A stretch of 64,000 nt of DNA from Hemileia vastatrix (taxonomy: Eukaryota > Basidiomycota > Pucciniomycetes > Pucciniales > Zaghouaniaceae), in the NCBI GenBank assembly GCA_030280995.1, contig JASXTE010000007.1:12057001-12121000 (forward strand). Direction: 5' to 3'. Position numbers and translations under genes: made by a program. Each line of letters starts with the position of its first letter. Within the stretch, counting starts at the first letter, position 1. Positions 11,231-24,531 of the stretch are shown piece after piece. Under the pieces are notes generated by a model. That model had not been told where the DNA came from. It saw only the letters and a list, made by a program, of their open reading frames with translations, and did not search any database.

Positions 11231-13359
11231 ATGACTGATCAAGGTGCTTCTGCTGGCCATGATGAGGAACTGGATTAAATTGATAATGATGAAGCTTCTT
11301 CTTTAAGTTCTCCTTTGACTACAAAACTGGCTCAAATTAATCAATTACTGGACCACTCAGGATGTAGAAATGCAGGAGATAGAGATATTAGTTGAGACAA
11401 CTGCTCAGGATCAAAAGCCTTCAATCAATCCCCCAGAAGAGCTTCCAAAAGGTTTCAAAAAAAAAAGATGCCCTTGAATCAGAAAGTCAGCAATCTCTCC
11501 ACTCCCATCAAGGAGTTTAGATCTGAAAATCTCAAGCTGAGGTCAAAAACAGACTCTCTAGAATACAAGGTAAGAAAAATAGAGTCCTTTCATCAAGAGA
11601 TGAGGAAATATCCTCCCCCAAAAGCCCTTCCACAGTTGGCCCCCCAGAAACAAGAAAAGGTGAAAGTCTCAAAGTGGCAGTGGGAATAGCTGAACACCCA
11701 GTGGGATTATCTGTTGCAAAAACAACAACAACAACAAGTACCTCAGGCAGGTCCTTCAAGATACAATCAGTTTAACCCCACACCTTCTCACCCTTATCAA
11801 GGAGGAAGAAAGAGAAAAAACAATTACATTCAATTCTTGCCCAAGCCATGGTAAGCCCCTCTATTGAATCTCAAGTACCCTTTCTTGTTTCTGATTCTGT
11901 TCCTTCAGGTAATTATGGAAGAGGAGATGAGACTGTGAGACCAGTAGAGGCTGAGAGTAGTAGACAAATTGCTCAATATTCTAATGTATCAAGTCCTTTG
12001 GTTTTGATTGCTACTTCAATGATAAATCCTGATATGGCTATTATTGATGAGACACTTGATCCTGAGTTTTATGAGAACCTGAAAAGTTATTTTTTTTCAC
12101 TATTGAGAAATACTCCAGATGTAACTTAAATTAATGATGAATATTTGAGGGATATTATTGCTAAACAGAATAATATAAGGAGCGACATGCAGTTGACTCA
12201 GAAATTTAATAGTTTGTTAACTGAAGAGGGTGATCGATCATTGAGTAGTGAATTACAGAGAGTTTCTGATGATTTATTTCATTTCAAAGTAACTCATGAA
12301 AAGAAAGTTGCTTTATGCCAAAATATCAAAAATGATTTGTCCAAATTACAAGATACTGTGTCCCTCTTTTGCCATGAGCTAGAGGGACATAAGTTGAACT
12401 TAAAAATATTGAGTGACCATTATTCATCTTTTCAAAATAAAAAGCAGTTATTTTTTGCAACCATCAATGAGAGTTTATCTAGTATTGCAAGAGGGAAGAC
12501 TAGGTTAACAACCATTGAAGAGAAATTGAATTCTTTGTTACATGATCAAAAGTTTTCTGACATTTCTTTGAAAGAAAATGTGGTGCAGGATACCCCAATT
12601 GTACCTGTTCTTAGTTCATCCGAAGTGAAATTAGATCCAGAAATGACTGTTGATATCACTGAGTTTCCATCAAAACTTGATGATGTACCTGGAACATCCA
12701 CAGAAGGATTAAACAATGAGATTACTGCACAATTGGAGAAGTTACACCTCCTTCTCACTCAGAAACAAGCTTGTAATAAGGAGAATACTTCAAATCAAAA
12801 GAATTGGCCAAAACTTGACAAGTATCCAAAATTTGATGGTGACACTTCCTCTGATTGGCAGGAGTTTATTTGCAGGATTGATAATTTAAAAAATTCTTAC
12901 AAAATCCCAGATGAGGAAATTGTGTCAAGATTAATTTCTTCATTTACCAATGTAGCCCTAATGTGGTATGAATCTCTTATCTTGGATAAAAATGACTACT
13001 CATGGGAAGATTGGAAAAAATTAATTAAAGCACCATTTGGTGGTTCCAAGTCTAGGATAGCTCAACTAAGGCAGTATGAAGAAACCAGATATAGCTCTTC
13101 TACTGAAAAACCTATTGAGTTCCTAATGAAAATTGTGAAAATCTTGAGGGCAATGGACCCAAATATGGAGTTTGAGTTATGGAAGGACAGGATCCTCTAT
13201 AAATTACCTATGTTTCTGAGAGACTTAATAGTTGCTAGGACTGAGCTCTCAAGAGAACCTTCTTCTTTTATTAATACTTTTAATGAGATCCTTCTAAACA
13301 AAAAGTATGATGCTAGAAGATTCATTCCTAGGACTTCATTGGAGAAAAACTCTAATTAA
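11231..13359 (+). pseudogene. Element B gag, broken
   Basis: Starts at the ATG equivalent to element C's gag start. TAA appears 16 codons in and TGA further on, both shared with element G. A coiled-coil-like stretch (11468-11689) and a 404-codon open segment (12145-13359) follow; the latter carries the capsid domain, with the WPKLD..P.FDGD..SDW signature near 12800-12860. The frame stops at 13357, just before the knuckle region (near 13431-13480), which stays recognisable. Confidence 0.8.
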
Positions 13360-16300
13360 AGACGAAAACCTCTGGAAAAGGTTGGTAAACCTTCTGCCCC
13401 TTTTGCACCCAAAAAGTATGCAACAAACACTTGCTTCAAATGCAGTAAGATTTGGCAGAAAGGCCATGTTTGTGACAAGAAGATAAATCTTGTTGAACAA
13501 ACAGAGAAAAATGCTTATGACACGATAGCACTAGATGATACTTCAAGTGATTGTGCCAGCAATATTTCATATGAATCTCAACAAGAAACTTTAATTCTGG
13601 AAGAGAATATTCATTATTTAAATAATATTAATATTGAGAATAATTATTTATCTACAGCTGAGGATTCTGAGATCATAAAAAACCTTGAGGACAGCTCAAT
13701 TATTATTACCCCTCTCAAGGCACCAGTCTTGATCAATGGAAATAACATTGAGGTTGTCTTAGATTCTAGAGCTGGAGGAAGTGTGGTATCTGAAAAAGTA
13801 CTTTCTTCAGTGGACCAAGATTATAAATCAAAATTTATGTCTATCATTTCTGAGAATTGGAGAGGTTATGGATCTGTTTTTTCCCCCATTGGTAAATACA
13901 AAGCCACAGTATTTTTCAAATATAACCATGGTTTTGTAAGAGCTATATGTGATTTTTTGTCATGAAAAATGATAACTTAAGCAGTTGTTTTATTGTGGGA
14001 AATGATATTTTAACCAAGTATGGCATAAAATTGGATCCTTAAAACCAATGCTTCACAATGGGGATCAATGGGAAAAAAAAATTTAAGATTTCCTCCCCCA
14101 GAAAATTATTAACACCAGGATTGAACACATGTCATTCTGTAGTTCAATATAAAGGAAGATCTACAAAAGAAATGCCTGCCCTTGTGTCTGAAATTGACAA
14201 TGCTTCTTTTGGAGAACAACTTTCTGGTGAGGATAAAGATTCCATAATTAAATTGATAAAATCTTTTCCTATGGCCTTGATCATGGGTCACATGAATTAG
14301 GATTGGTAAAAGAAGAAATGAAGCTTTCATTATTTTAACCATTAACTCAAATACCACCTAGTTTAAAGAAGAAGCCTTATCCTTCTTCTCCCACAAAGAG
14401 AAAAGATATTGAAGAAAATATCTCTACCCTTTTAAAAATGAACATTATTGAAAAGGTAGTTGAAACACCAAAATATTGTGTTATCTCACCTGTCCTAATT
14501 TCTTGTAAGAAAGATAAAGCCAGGTTATGTGGTGATTATAGAGCATTAAACACTTATACTGTTGATAATATCAATCCTTTACCCAGAATTAGCTCTATAC
14601 ATGCTACCCTACAAGGTGCTAAATATATCAGCTGTTTGGATGGTGACAAGGGATATCACCAGGTACCTGTTGAGAAGAATTCTCAGAATTTTCTGATGAT
14701 TGCTACTCATATGGGTATTTATAAATATTTTAGGATGCCATTTGGCCCTAAAATTGACCCTTCAGTTTTTCAAAAAGTTATGGGTAACACATTGCATCAA
14801 GAAATAATTGAAGTATGGCTGATGGTTCACATTGATGATATCATCATATTCTCTAAAACATTTGAGGACCATCTTAACCACCTGTGTAAAGTGTTCCATA
14901 AGATGGATTAGATATATATGACACTTTCTTTGAAGAAATGCAAATTTAGTTTTCATTCCTTAAAAGTGCTTGGTCATGTTGTCTCAGGTTTACTGATATA
15001 TGTTTACCAAAACAAAGTGACAGCCATACAACAGGTGAAGGCTCTTACCACAGTTAGAGAGCTCCAGATTTTTTTAGGAATATGTGGATACTATAGACAG
15101 TATATTAAAAATTTTCAAGTCATAGCATTACCCCTTACCCAATTAAGTAGGAAAGATGTTGCTTTAGTCTGGAACAGTGAAAGAGAAAGAGCTTTAGACA
15201 CTATGAAACATTGTTTGATGTCAGCACCAATTCTTTCTTTGCCTGAATTTAATCAACAATTTGTTTTATACACTGATGCCAGTTTTATTCATCTTGGTTC
15301 TGCTCTCCATCAAAAACAAGTTATGAATGATAAAGTATCAGAAGTAGTAATTTCTTATATTTCAAGAACCTTGAGAAATATTGAATTGAAATACAGTGCC
15401 ACTCAACTGGAGTGTTTGGAAGTAGTGTGGGCTCTAGAGAAGCTTAATTATTATCTGTATGACCCGAAATTTGAACTTTTCACTGACTACAGTGCAGCTA
15501 AGTCCCTCTTAAACTTGAAAATACCTAACAGACATATGTTCAGATGGCAGCTAGCTGTTCAAGAATACAGAGGGAGGATGACAATAATTCATAGGGCTGT
15601 AACTGTTCACTCAAATTTGGATATGTTATCAAGGTTACCTTTGCCAAATGATGACTCAAATCCTGAATATGTTTCTGAAGATGAGGTAGTTCACATTCAC
15701 GGGATATATGTGGTTGATATGGAGGAAGAGCTAATACAGCTTATTCTGGATACATATGATAAGGACACTGACTTATAAAAGTTATGTACCATATTAAATG
15801 ATTCAATGAATGCTTCAATACAAGTATTAATTTAAACTCTCCCACCAAAGTACCAGAAGGCTTTAGAAAAAGGTAAATTATCAATTGATGAAGGATATCT
15901 CTATTATAGAAGAAAGTTGAGTAATGTTATTGTTATTCCTCCTTCTATGTAAGAGATCATCTTGAACATTTTTCATGATGACATATTGGCTGGACATTTT
16001 GATCTTGAAAAAACAATGATCAGAATTAAGAAAACTGCTTGATGGGTTAATATGTCTAAAGACACAAAACTATATGTTGAATCCTGTGATTCTTGCCAAA
16101 AATCAAAAAGATTGACTGGTAAAAGAGCAAGATTAATGCAACATATTGAACCTCCTGATGCACCATGGCAGATAACAAACATGGATTTTGTAACAGGATT
16201 ACCTATTGCTGGAAAAGACAGTTATAACTCTTGTTGGGTTATTGTGGACAGATTCACTAAAATGTGTAAATTTATCCCTACCCACAAGGATGTTTCCACT

Positions 16301-17269
16301 AAAGAATTAGCTTTCTTATGGTGGCCTCATATGTTTAATACTGCTGGTTTTCCTAAGACCATAATCTCTGATAGAGACCCTAAACATACTTCTGAATTTT
16401 GGATGTCTCTGATGGATGTTGGTGGTTCTTATCTAAAACTTTCTACTTCCCACCACCCCCAAACTGATGGATTAGCTGAAAGAATGATTCAGACATTGGA
16501 AGAAATGAGAAGAAGGTTTTGTGCCTTTGGCCTTGATTACAAAGACAAAGACAGATTCACTCATTATTGGGTTACCTTACTTCCTGATTTGGAATTTGCT
16601 TATAATAGCACTGTTCATTCTGTTACTCAGAAAAAGCCTTTTTACCTCTGGCTTGGATATGTTCCAAATACTCTTGCCCAAATTCACAATAATAAAATAC
16701 CTAAATTGGATTTACATCCTGGTGTGTAATATTTTCTGCAAATGCAAAAACTTTGCAGAAATCATGCTAAAAAATGTATTGAAAAAGCTTTTGAATATGA
16801 GAAGAAGAGGTGGGACAAACCCCATAAAGAATACACTTTTAAAAAGGGTGATGAAGTACTGATTTCTACAGTCCACTTCAATTTACAAGGTAATAAATAG
16901 TTTAAAGACCCAATTGTAGGTCCATTTGCTGTCATAAGAATAGTTGGTGATAATGCAGTTGAATTTATCTTGTATGCTCCATATGACAGAAAACATCCTG
17001 TTTTTCCAATATCTCTTTTGAAACCTTACACATCTGATAGTGATTTATATCCCAAAAGGAGGAGAAGACCAAAAAAGACCCCTGATGAAATCACTGAGAG
17101 AGCAGAAATTGATAAGATTCTAAATGAAACAATAGTTACTGTTGAAAAAGGTACTGAATACTTATTGAGATTCAAGAATAAATCTTCTGAATATGATTCT
17201 TGGATACCTGGGAAAGAGATATCTAATCTTCCTACTCTACTAAAGAATTATAAAAAGAAAAAATCATAG
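13360..17269 (+). pseudogene. pol: Element B protease, RT, RNase H, integrase, chromodomain, broken
   Basis: Same order as A, but split by stops. The protease motif is DSR instead of DSG (AGA at 13768-13770). The RT box is HIDD instead of YIDD (near 14828-14839). A TAG near 14909 separates RT from the RT-end/RNase H segment (14918-15778). RNase H keeps the last Asp (LDMLSR). In the integrase zinc region one Trp codon has become TGA (near 16039); the catalytic domain at 16052-16729 keeps both Asp residues and the Glu (TNMDF, ISDRDP, TDGLAER). A chromodomain sits at 16970-17269. With catalytic residues lost in two enzymes, this copy is dead. Confidence 0.88.
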
Positions 17270-17302
17270 CATTTTTTATATTTTTATTTTAGAGTTAGGG
17301 AG

Positions 17303-18151
17303 TGTCAGCCAGGCTTCTAGAGTTCCCAGTAAAAAAATTAATTATTTACTGGCATGAAGTCACATCTTTTTTTTCTTATATATTATTATTAATTATAATA
17401 TATTTACTTTAAATTTACTTTAAATTTACTTGTAATAAATTAACTAGTTACATGAAAGTAAATTTAGTAAATAATTAAAATTAATCTTAAATTTCCCTTA
17501 TATTTTTATTTCCTAACACTGTTCCCGATGGCAGGTTAAAGGAAATAAAAATTATTATTTAAATAAAAATTAATATAAAAATAAAAATTTATCTTGAAAT
17601 AAAAATTAATATTAAAATAAAATAAATATATACAAAATATATGAATTACTTATTTAAAAATAACATTTACAGAAATTTTTAAATAAATCAATTTATTTTG
17701 ACATATACAGTAAATACATCATTTTAATACATTCTTTCTAGAACAATAATAATATTTGAAATATTATATTTTGGAAGTTTATTTTTTCTATCATACTCTT
17801 GTATATAGGATTTTAACTCCTTTCTTTCTCTCTCTTTTGCCTATATAAGGCCTTCCCTTTCTGGTTGTTTTGGATCATCCTTTTACTTACATATTATTTT
17901 ATTAAATTACTATTCCAATCATATATTTAATAATACTATCTTTTGTTTTTAGTATTTACAACAAAAAAACTATAAAATAATTAGTTATAATAATAATTAT
18001 AAATTTTTACCTTTTACTTTGAGTAATTTAAACAAAAGATACTTCCCTACGTACCTTGACCTTGCAATCTTCAAAATCAACCTTTCAACACCATTGAACC
18101 TCCATTGAAACCTTCTTGACCAAAAGAACATCCTGACAAAAGGCCCCCAAT
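17303..18151 (+). repeat. 3' LTR of element B, 3'-truncated
   Basis: Starts TGTCAGCCAGGC after a purine run. TATATAAG lies at 17842-17849, followed by a pyrimidine-rich stretch as in the other LTRs of this family. Similarity to LTR C ends near 18151, inside the segment rich in GACCAAAAG...CTGACA. Confidence 0.75.
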
Positions 18152-18411
18152 TGTAAGGCTAATTTCAAGTACAGAGACACCACAATGTGCTTTTTTTATT
18201 TTTTTAATTATTTTTGTTTATATTTTTTATTTATGATTTTTTGGCATTTTGGTGTTTTTAATTTTTTCTTTCTTTTCCTTTTGTTTGTTTTTTCTTTGGT
18301 GGGGGTTCATTTCCAATTTCATTTTCATTCTTTTTTTTTCAACTTGGTTATTTTAATTTTAATTTTAATATTAATTTTATTTTTAATTTAAATTTAAATT
18401 TAAATTTTTTA
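18152..18411. other. F-LTR end fragment and T-rich spacer
   Basis: The first 30 or so bases (TGTAAGGCTAATTTCAAGTA...) match the terminal bases of the F solo LTR family in inverted orientation. After that only T-rich, low-complexity sequence is seen, up to the TTTTA array. Confidence 0.4.
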
Positions 18412-19527
18412 TTTTATTTTTATTTTTATTTTTATTTTTATTTTTATTTTTATTTTTATTTTTATTTTTATTTTTATTTTTATTTTTATTTTTATTTTTA
18501 TTTTTATTTTTATTTTTATTTTTATTTTTATTTTTATTTTTATTTTTATTTTTATTTTTATTTTTATTTTTATTTTTATTTTTATTTTTATTTTTATTTT
18601 TATTTTTATTTTTATTTTTATTTTTATTTTTATTTTTATTTTTATTTTTATTTTTATTTTTATTTTTATTTTTATTTTTATTTTTATTTTTATTTTTATT
18701 TTTATTTTTATTTTTATTTTTATTTTTATTTTTATTTTTATTTTTATTTTTATTTTTATTTTTATTTTTATTTTTATTTTTATTTTTATTTTTATTTTTA
18801 TTTTTATTTTTATTTTTATTTTTATTTTTATTTTTATTTTTATTTTTATTTTTATTTTTATTTTTATTTTTATTTTTATTTTTATTTTTATTTTTATTTT
18901 TATTTTTATTTTTATTCTTATTTTTATTTTTATTTTTATTTTTATTTTTATTTTTATTTTTATTTTTATTTTTATTTTTATTTTTATTTTTATTTTTATT
19001 TTTATTTTTATTTTTATTTTTATTTTTATTTTTATTTTTATTTTTATTTTTATTTTTATTTTTATTTTTATTTTTATTTTTATTTTTATTTTTATTTTTA
19101 TTTTTATTTTTATTTTTATTTTTATTTTTATTTTTATTTTTATTTTTATTTTTATTTTTATTTTTATTTTTATTTTTATTTTTATTTTTATTTTTATTTT
19201 TATTTTTATTTTTATTTTTATTTTTATTTTTATTTTTATTTTTATTTTTATTTTTATTTTTATTTTTATTTTTATTTTTATTTTTATTTTTATTTTTATT
19301 TTTATTTTTATTTTTATTTTTATTTTTATTTTTATTTTTATTTTTATTTTTATTTTTATTTTTATTTTTATTTTTATTTTTATTTTTATTTTTATTTTTA
19401 TTTTTATTTTTATTTTTATTTTTATTTTTATTTTTATTTTTATTTTTATTTTTATTTTTATTTTTATTTTTATTTTTATTTTTATTTTTTATTTTTATTT
19501 TTATTTTTATTTTTATTTTTATTTTTA

Positions 19528-19558
<31 letters not shown>

Positions 19559-19652
19559 TTTATTTTTATTTTTATTTTTATTTTTATTTTTATTTTTATT
19601 TTTATTTTTATTTTTATTTTTATTTTTATTTTTATTTTTATTTTTATTTTTA

Positions 19653-19683
<31 letters not shown>

Positions 19684-19707
19684 TTATTTTTATTTTTATT
19701 TTTATTT
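18412..19707. repeat. (TTTTA)n microsatellite, about 1.3 kb
   Basis: About 259 near-perfect tandem copies of a 5-bp unit. The only visible interruptions are a T to C change near 18916 and single-base length shifts near 19485, 19552 and 19680. Element D inserted into it: the array resumes as three units after D (24503-24520). Confidence 0.97.
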
Positions 19708-20477
19708 TGTCATGCGCCACATGACACTTGAGGCAAAAGCAGCTCATCAAATCAATAAAACAGAAGTCTAAATCCATACTTGAAGCGCAGAAAGCAATTC
19801 TACCTAGCAACTGTGACTTCCCTTTGTGTACTCACCATTTGACTGCGCTAGTCTAAAATTTAAATCTAAATTAGTCAATTCTCAAAGTGTGTTTAGGCTT
19901 TTCTTCAATAAGCAATGCACAGCGCAATAGTCAATACAATATTCCGCTAAAAGGTTTATTAAATATCTGTGGGTTATTAAAAAGGGGTAGTGAGCATGGA
20001 CGGAATGGGTAGCAGAGGATTAAGGGGTTAATGGATGTTAGTGAGGAGGGTAAAGGTGTAACAGGTGTAATTTTGGTGGTCTGTGGTGTGCGGAAGGATG
20101 GATGGGTATGAGGTCAATGCAAGGAGGAGTAACAGACATAAAAAGGGGTTGGATTTTCGGTTCAATTTTTCTTTATAATTAAATTATAAAACATATTTAT
20201 AGCTAATAGTGGTAAAGCTGCAAGTTAAATCATTACTATTATATATTTCTTCTTTTCTCAATGATCATTTCTAAGTTTTAATCTTTGATTGTTGAGTTTG
20301 TAACCCTTTGTGAGATTCTAAGAATATTAGTATTACCTTAAAATATATTAAGATTCTTCTTGAATATAACTTGAAGCAGTAGCTCTTCCTTTGAGTCCTT
20401 CAAAGAAGTCTCTAAACTTTGTCCCTCATCTCACTTTCAGGAACACCCTCGACCTTGTGCGTAGGCCGTCTGGCTCA
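19708..20477 (+). repeat. 5' LTR of element D
   Basis: Begins TGTCATGCGCCACATGACAC and ends ...GGCTCA before GTATAATTTAATTC, the same inner junction as in element E. About 770 bp, like the 776-bp LTRs of E. Confidence 0.8.
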
Positions 20478-20553
20478 GTATAATTTAATTCTCTGTAGTT
20501 CTCAATCTTTTCACTTCTACATCCTTTTTCAGGTGTTTTCTAAAATTCTTAAA

Positions 20554-23500
20554 ATGGCACCTGTTCAACGCACTCCTCCTACAGGCGCTACCACCAGGGC
20601 TTGCGCCAGAGGCAGGCCAACAGCCACACGGCCTGTTTCCTGCACTCACTCCCTGGAACTTCTCGACCTTAGGGAACGGCAACACTCAGTCTAATCTGTA
20701 GAAGAAATCCCACAAGATTTTAATGATTTTAGTGATGATGAAGAAGGAGAGGATACAATGCACAAGGCACCATCTGCCCCTGATACACACCCTTCTGTTC
20801 AACCTTTGGAACCTGGACCATCTAATTCTCTGGAAGACTTCATGAGGCTTTTCATGAAGAACCTTTCAAATCCAATGTCTTTGGAGGGATCAAAATTTAA
20901 AACTCCTTCCATGAAATCTCCTGATAAATTCGATGGAGAACATCCAGACAGATTGTGACCCTTCTTGCAAAAATTCAAGCTCCTGTTCCATAATGACCTT
21001 CAAACCTTCAATAACGACCAATTGAAGGTTGTTTACGCTTTTTCATTCCTAGCCAGAAAGGCAGAAAGGTGGTTCAAACCTTATCTTCTCATGCTCTCTT
21101 CGACAGAGACCCACTTACTCATTAATAACTGTGAAAAATTTGAAGACCAACTTTTTACGTTTTTTGGTGACCCTAATGAAACTGACAACACAAAAATTGA
21201 ACTGGACTTCCTCCGCATGAGTGAAATGGTAAAGCTTCTGAATACATCTCAAACTTCAGAGCACTTCAAACTCGAGTAGGTTTGAATGATGCTGCCCTCA
21301 CGTATCATTTCAAAAATGAACTTCCTTCAAGGATTCTGGATAAATAAAATCTTCATGTTCAGAAGATGACTACTTTAACGAATTTGATGGATCGAACCCT
21401 CAAACTCAACAGTGTTTACCAAGGAGAACTACAACATCATCAATACGCCAACAAATATCAAGGCCTAAACTTTAAATCAGGACCTTCTTCACACCCACAG
21501 CCAACTCAACCCTCCTCGACTCAATCCAAACCAAATAAGGGAAAGGACAAACCTTGACCAAAAAGCTCAACCCCAAGCGATATCAGTAAAGTACTGGATC
21601 CAAAAGGGGAGCTTAAAGAAGCTGAGAGGAAGAGACAAGAAGATAATGGGTTATGTATGTATTGTGGGGGTAAGCACAAGCTAGAAGATTGTGTAAAGTT
21701 GAAGGAAAGAGAAGGTACTAGTTCAAAGGCAAAAAACTAGTAGATAGTTTACTTGTGTGCAAAGAAAACTATCTTATCTCTCCCAGTGCACAGAACCTCC
21801 ATGTCTTAAGGACTGGAGTTGCCTTAAATCGCTTGAGATTCATTCTTTTTAAGGAGGATACCCCTTTAAGTTGTCTTATAGACTCTGGAGCCTCAATTTC
21901 TTTTGTCAGTTTATCTTTTTCCAAGAAGTTACAACTGACATTTACAGATATCAATCAAACTCCAATTTATTTGGTCAAATCAGAGGAACCCAAATATTGG
22001 GTAAGTAAGAAAGTTTTATGGGTTTTCAACTTTCCGAACTTCCCCCCCTTCGAGTGGGAATTATCAGTCTTGGACTCCCGAAGGATGGACGATACCATTC
22101 TTGGCCAAGACTTTTTAATGCATTGAAATCCTGAAATTGATTGGACACAGGGATTGATTACCCCACACACTAAGTATATTTCTGATTCTTCAATGCAGGT
22201 CAATAGGGAGTTAAACAACCTGTCTGACAATGTCTTGCTAGAGGACAAATCTCTGCCAGATGACTTGCAAGCATCTGATCTTTCTCTAAATGAGCAATTG
22301 GCTAACCCTTCTAGCTTGATGACTTCACTCAAAGAGGATTTAAATTTCCTTGAAGTAATCAAATTATGCTCTCTCAATTCTGGTCTTTTCTCGACAGATT
22401 CTCTCGAAGATGATGAGGACAACCAAATCATTATTGAAGCCATTAAATCAACTCTACTGGAAATCTATCACAACTTCCTCGATGTTTTCTCAATCTTCAA
22501 GGCCGATAAGTTACCAACTCATCGACCCTATGACCATCAAATAGAGTTAATAGGTCCAGTACCTCCGGCAGGTCCTGTCTATTCTTTGTCAAAGGACAAA
22601 TCGCAAGTTCTTTGAGACTACATTGCAGAGAATGTAGCCAAAGTTTTCATCAGAGCCAGTAAATCTCCAACCGGCTCCCCTGTTCTTTTTGTAAAGAAAA
22701 AGGATGGAAGCCTTAGGTTGTGTGTTGACTATAGAAAGCTCAAAACAGTCACTAAGAAGAATGCATATCCTGTTCCTCCTATGTCATTGCTTCTTACCCT
22801 TTTCAATGATGCTAATTTCTTTTCTAAAATTGATCTTAGAGGCGCTTATAATCTTATTTGCATTGTGGAAGGTCAGGAACCACTGACTGCAATGTGCACT
22901 AGATTTGGTAGTTTTGAATATTTATTCATGCCTTTTGGATTGTGTAAGGCACCATCTACTTTTCAAACCTTTGTTAATGACATCTTTCAAGATGTTGTCC
23001 AACAATTTGTTGTCGTCTATTTAGATGATATTTTAATTTTCTCGAAGAAACTAGATGAACATATTCATCATGTTCGACAGGTTCTAAATTGACTTTGAGA
23101 TCACAGTCTCTACGCCAAGCACAATAAATGTGAATTCCATCTTAAATCAATCAATTTTTTGGGTTTTACATTGTCCACTGATGTTTTAGTCATGGACAAC
23201 AAAAAGGTCCAAAAAGTCCTGGAATGGCCTGAGCCCAAAACTGTTAAATCCATACAAGGATTTTTGGGTTTTGCCAATTTCTATAGAAGATTTATTAAAG
23301 ATTACTCTAAAACTATTTTCAATCTTACTTCTCTTCTTAGAAAAGATATTCCTTTTATTTTTACTTCTACAGCACAAAAGGAATTCAAAGCATTAAAGAC
23401 TGCGTTCACCACAGCTCCAATTCTTCAACACTTTGATCCTTCTGCTTTGACAATAGTTGAGACAGAGGCTAGCGATTATGCTATCGCAGGGGTCATTTCT

Positions 23501-24412
23501 CAATTAAATCCTGAAACAAAACTGTTTCATCCTGTTGCTTTTGAGTCACGCAAACTCATTGCGGCAGAATTAAATTATGAAATTCATGACAAAGAGCTTT
23601 TAGCTATTATTCACTGTCTAAAAAAATGGTGCTCTTTTCTTCTAAGCCTAGATAGTCCTTTTAAAATTCTAACAGACCATAATGCTTTTAAATACTTTAT
23701 GTCTTCCAAAGTGCTAACCAGGTGTCAAGCCAGGTGGGCTGAATTTCTGTCTGAATTTCATTTTTCTATTTCCTATCGCCCAGGTAAGAATTGCATTGTC
23801 CCAGATATCTTGTCACGTTGGGACAATGTTTACCCACAGCGGGGGGACGTATTTGCTGACAAGAATCCAGCAAATGTGAAATAAATTTTCAACAAATCAA
23901 TGTTAACGACTCATCAACTTAATTTGATGACAATTCAATCTTTTCGAAATCCACTATCCAACATCCTTGAAGCTCAGTCAAAGGACAATTATTGTTTAGG
24001 GTTAAAAGACAAAATATTCTCAAAGAAAGGGGCCAAAAGATTTAGTATTGAATCAGGTCTATTAGTTTTTGAAGGCAGAGTAGTCATACCCAACAACAAT
24101 GAAATAAAATTATGGATTTTCAATAGTCAACATGATTCTCCATTAGCTGGTCATTTTGAGGTTGATAAAACCTACCAGTTAATAGCGAGGTATTTCTTCT
24201 GGCCAGGAATGACCAGAGAAATCAAGGCCTATATAAAAGCTTGTTACGAATGTAATAGGAATAAGGCTCCCCATCACCAGAAACATGGGTTGCTTCAACC
24301 ACTTCCTATTCCCCCTAGACCTTGGGAATCTTTATCTATGGATTTCATTTCTCAACTTCCTCATTCTAATAATTTTGATGCCCTATTAGTAATAGTAGAT
24401 AGATTTTCAAAA
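20554..24412 (+). pseudogene. pol: Element D gag-pol, many nonsense mutations and a 3' deletion
   Basis: Gag begins at the ATG at 20554 (MAPVQRTPP), identical at its start to element E. Stops include TAA near 20692 and TGA at 20956. The cysteine-rich knuckle near 21655-21690 reads C-x2-C-x3-H-x4-C. The protease keeps DSGA (near 21881). Further TGA codons at 22613, 23090 and 23096 stand where E has CGA or CGT. RT keeps YLDD (near 23018) and RNase H is recognisable. Integrase retains the HHCC region and the first Asp (SMDF), then the sequence jumps into the end of the 3' LTR at about 24412, removing the other catalytic residues and the chromodomain. Confidence 0.88.
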
Positions 24413-24502
24413 ATCTCTGTGCTTTGAAGATGTCTCTAAACTTTGTCCCTCATCTCACTTTCAGGAACACCCTTGACCTTGTGTGTAGGTTGTCTGGTGA
24501 CA
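24413..24502 (+). repeat. Remnant of the 3' LTR of element D
   Basis: Matches the terminal LTR bases (CTCATCTCACTTTCAGG...) and ends ...GGTGACA before the resumed TTTTA array. Everything between mid-integrase and this point is deleted. Confidence 0.75.
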
Positions 24503-24531
24503 TATTTTTATTTTTATTTTTATTTATTTAC

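Larger units (their letters stand above)
8410..18151 (+). mobile_element. Chromovirus B (Ty3/gypsy), degraded full-length copy
   Basis: 5' LTR 8410-10569, leader with hairpin repeats, gag-pol 11231-17269, purine tract, then 3' LTR from 17303. Same family as A and C. The two LTRs differ at many positions and coding is broken by several stops, so this is an old insertion. It landed in the gag of a sister copy (G). The end of the 3' LTR is lost at about 18151. Confidence 0.88.
19708..24502 (+). mobile_element. Chromovirus D (second Ty3/gypsy family), internally deleted
   Basis: 5' LTR 19708-20477, coding relic 20554-24412, and only the last 90 bases of the 3' LTR (24413-24502). The flanking TATTT copies (19703-19707 and 24503-24507) look like a target duplication but are trivial inside the TTTTA array. 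Same family as E, with most CpG lost relative to E. Confidence 0.85.

Noticed and set aside
12546..12758. Minus-strand frames inside gag and pol of elements A to E
   Set aside because: They overlap clear polyprotein coding on the other strand and lack any domain signature.
18412..19707. CRISPR-like or centromeric array
   Set aside because: The unit is a plain 5-bp microsatellite without spacers or higher-order structure.
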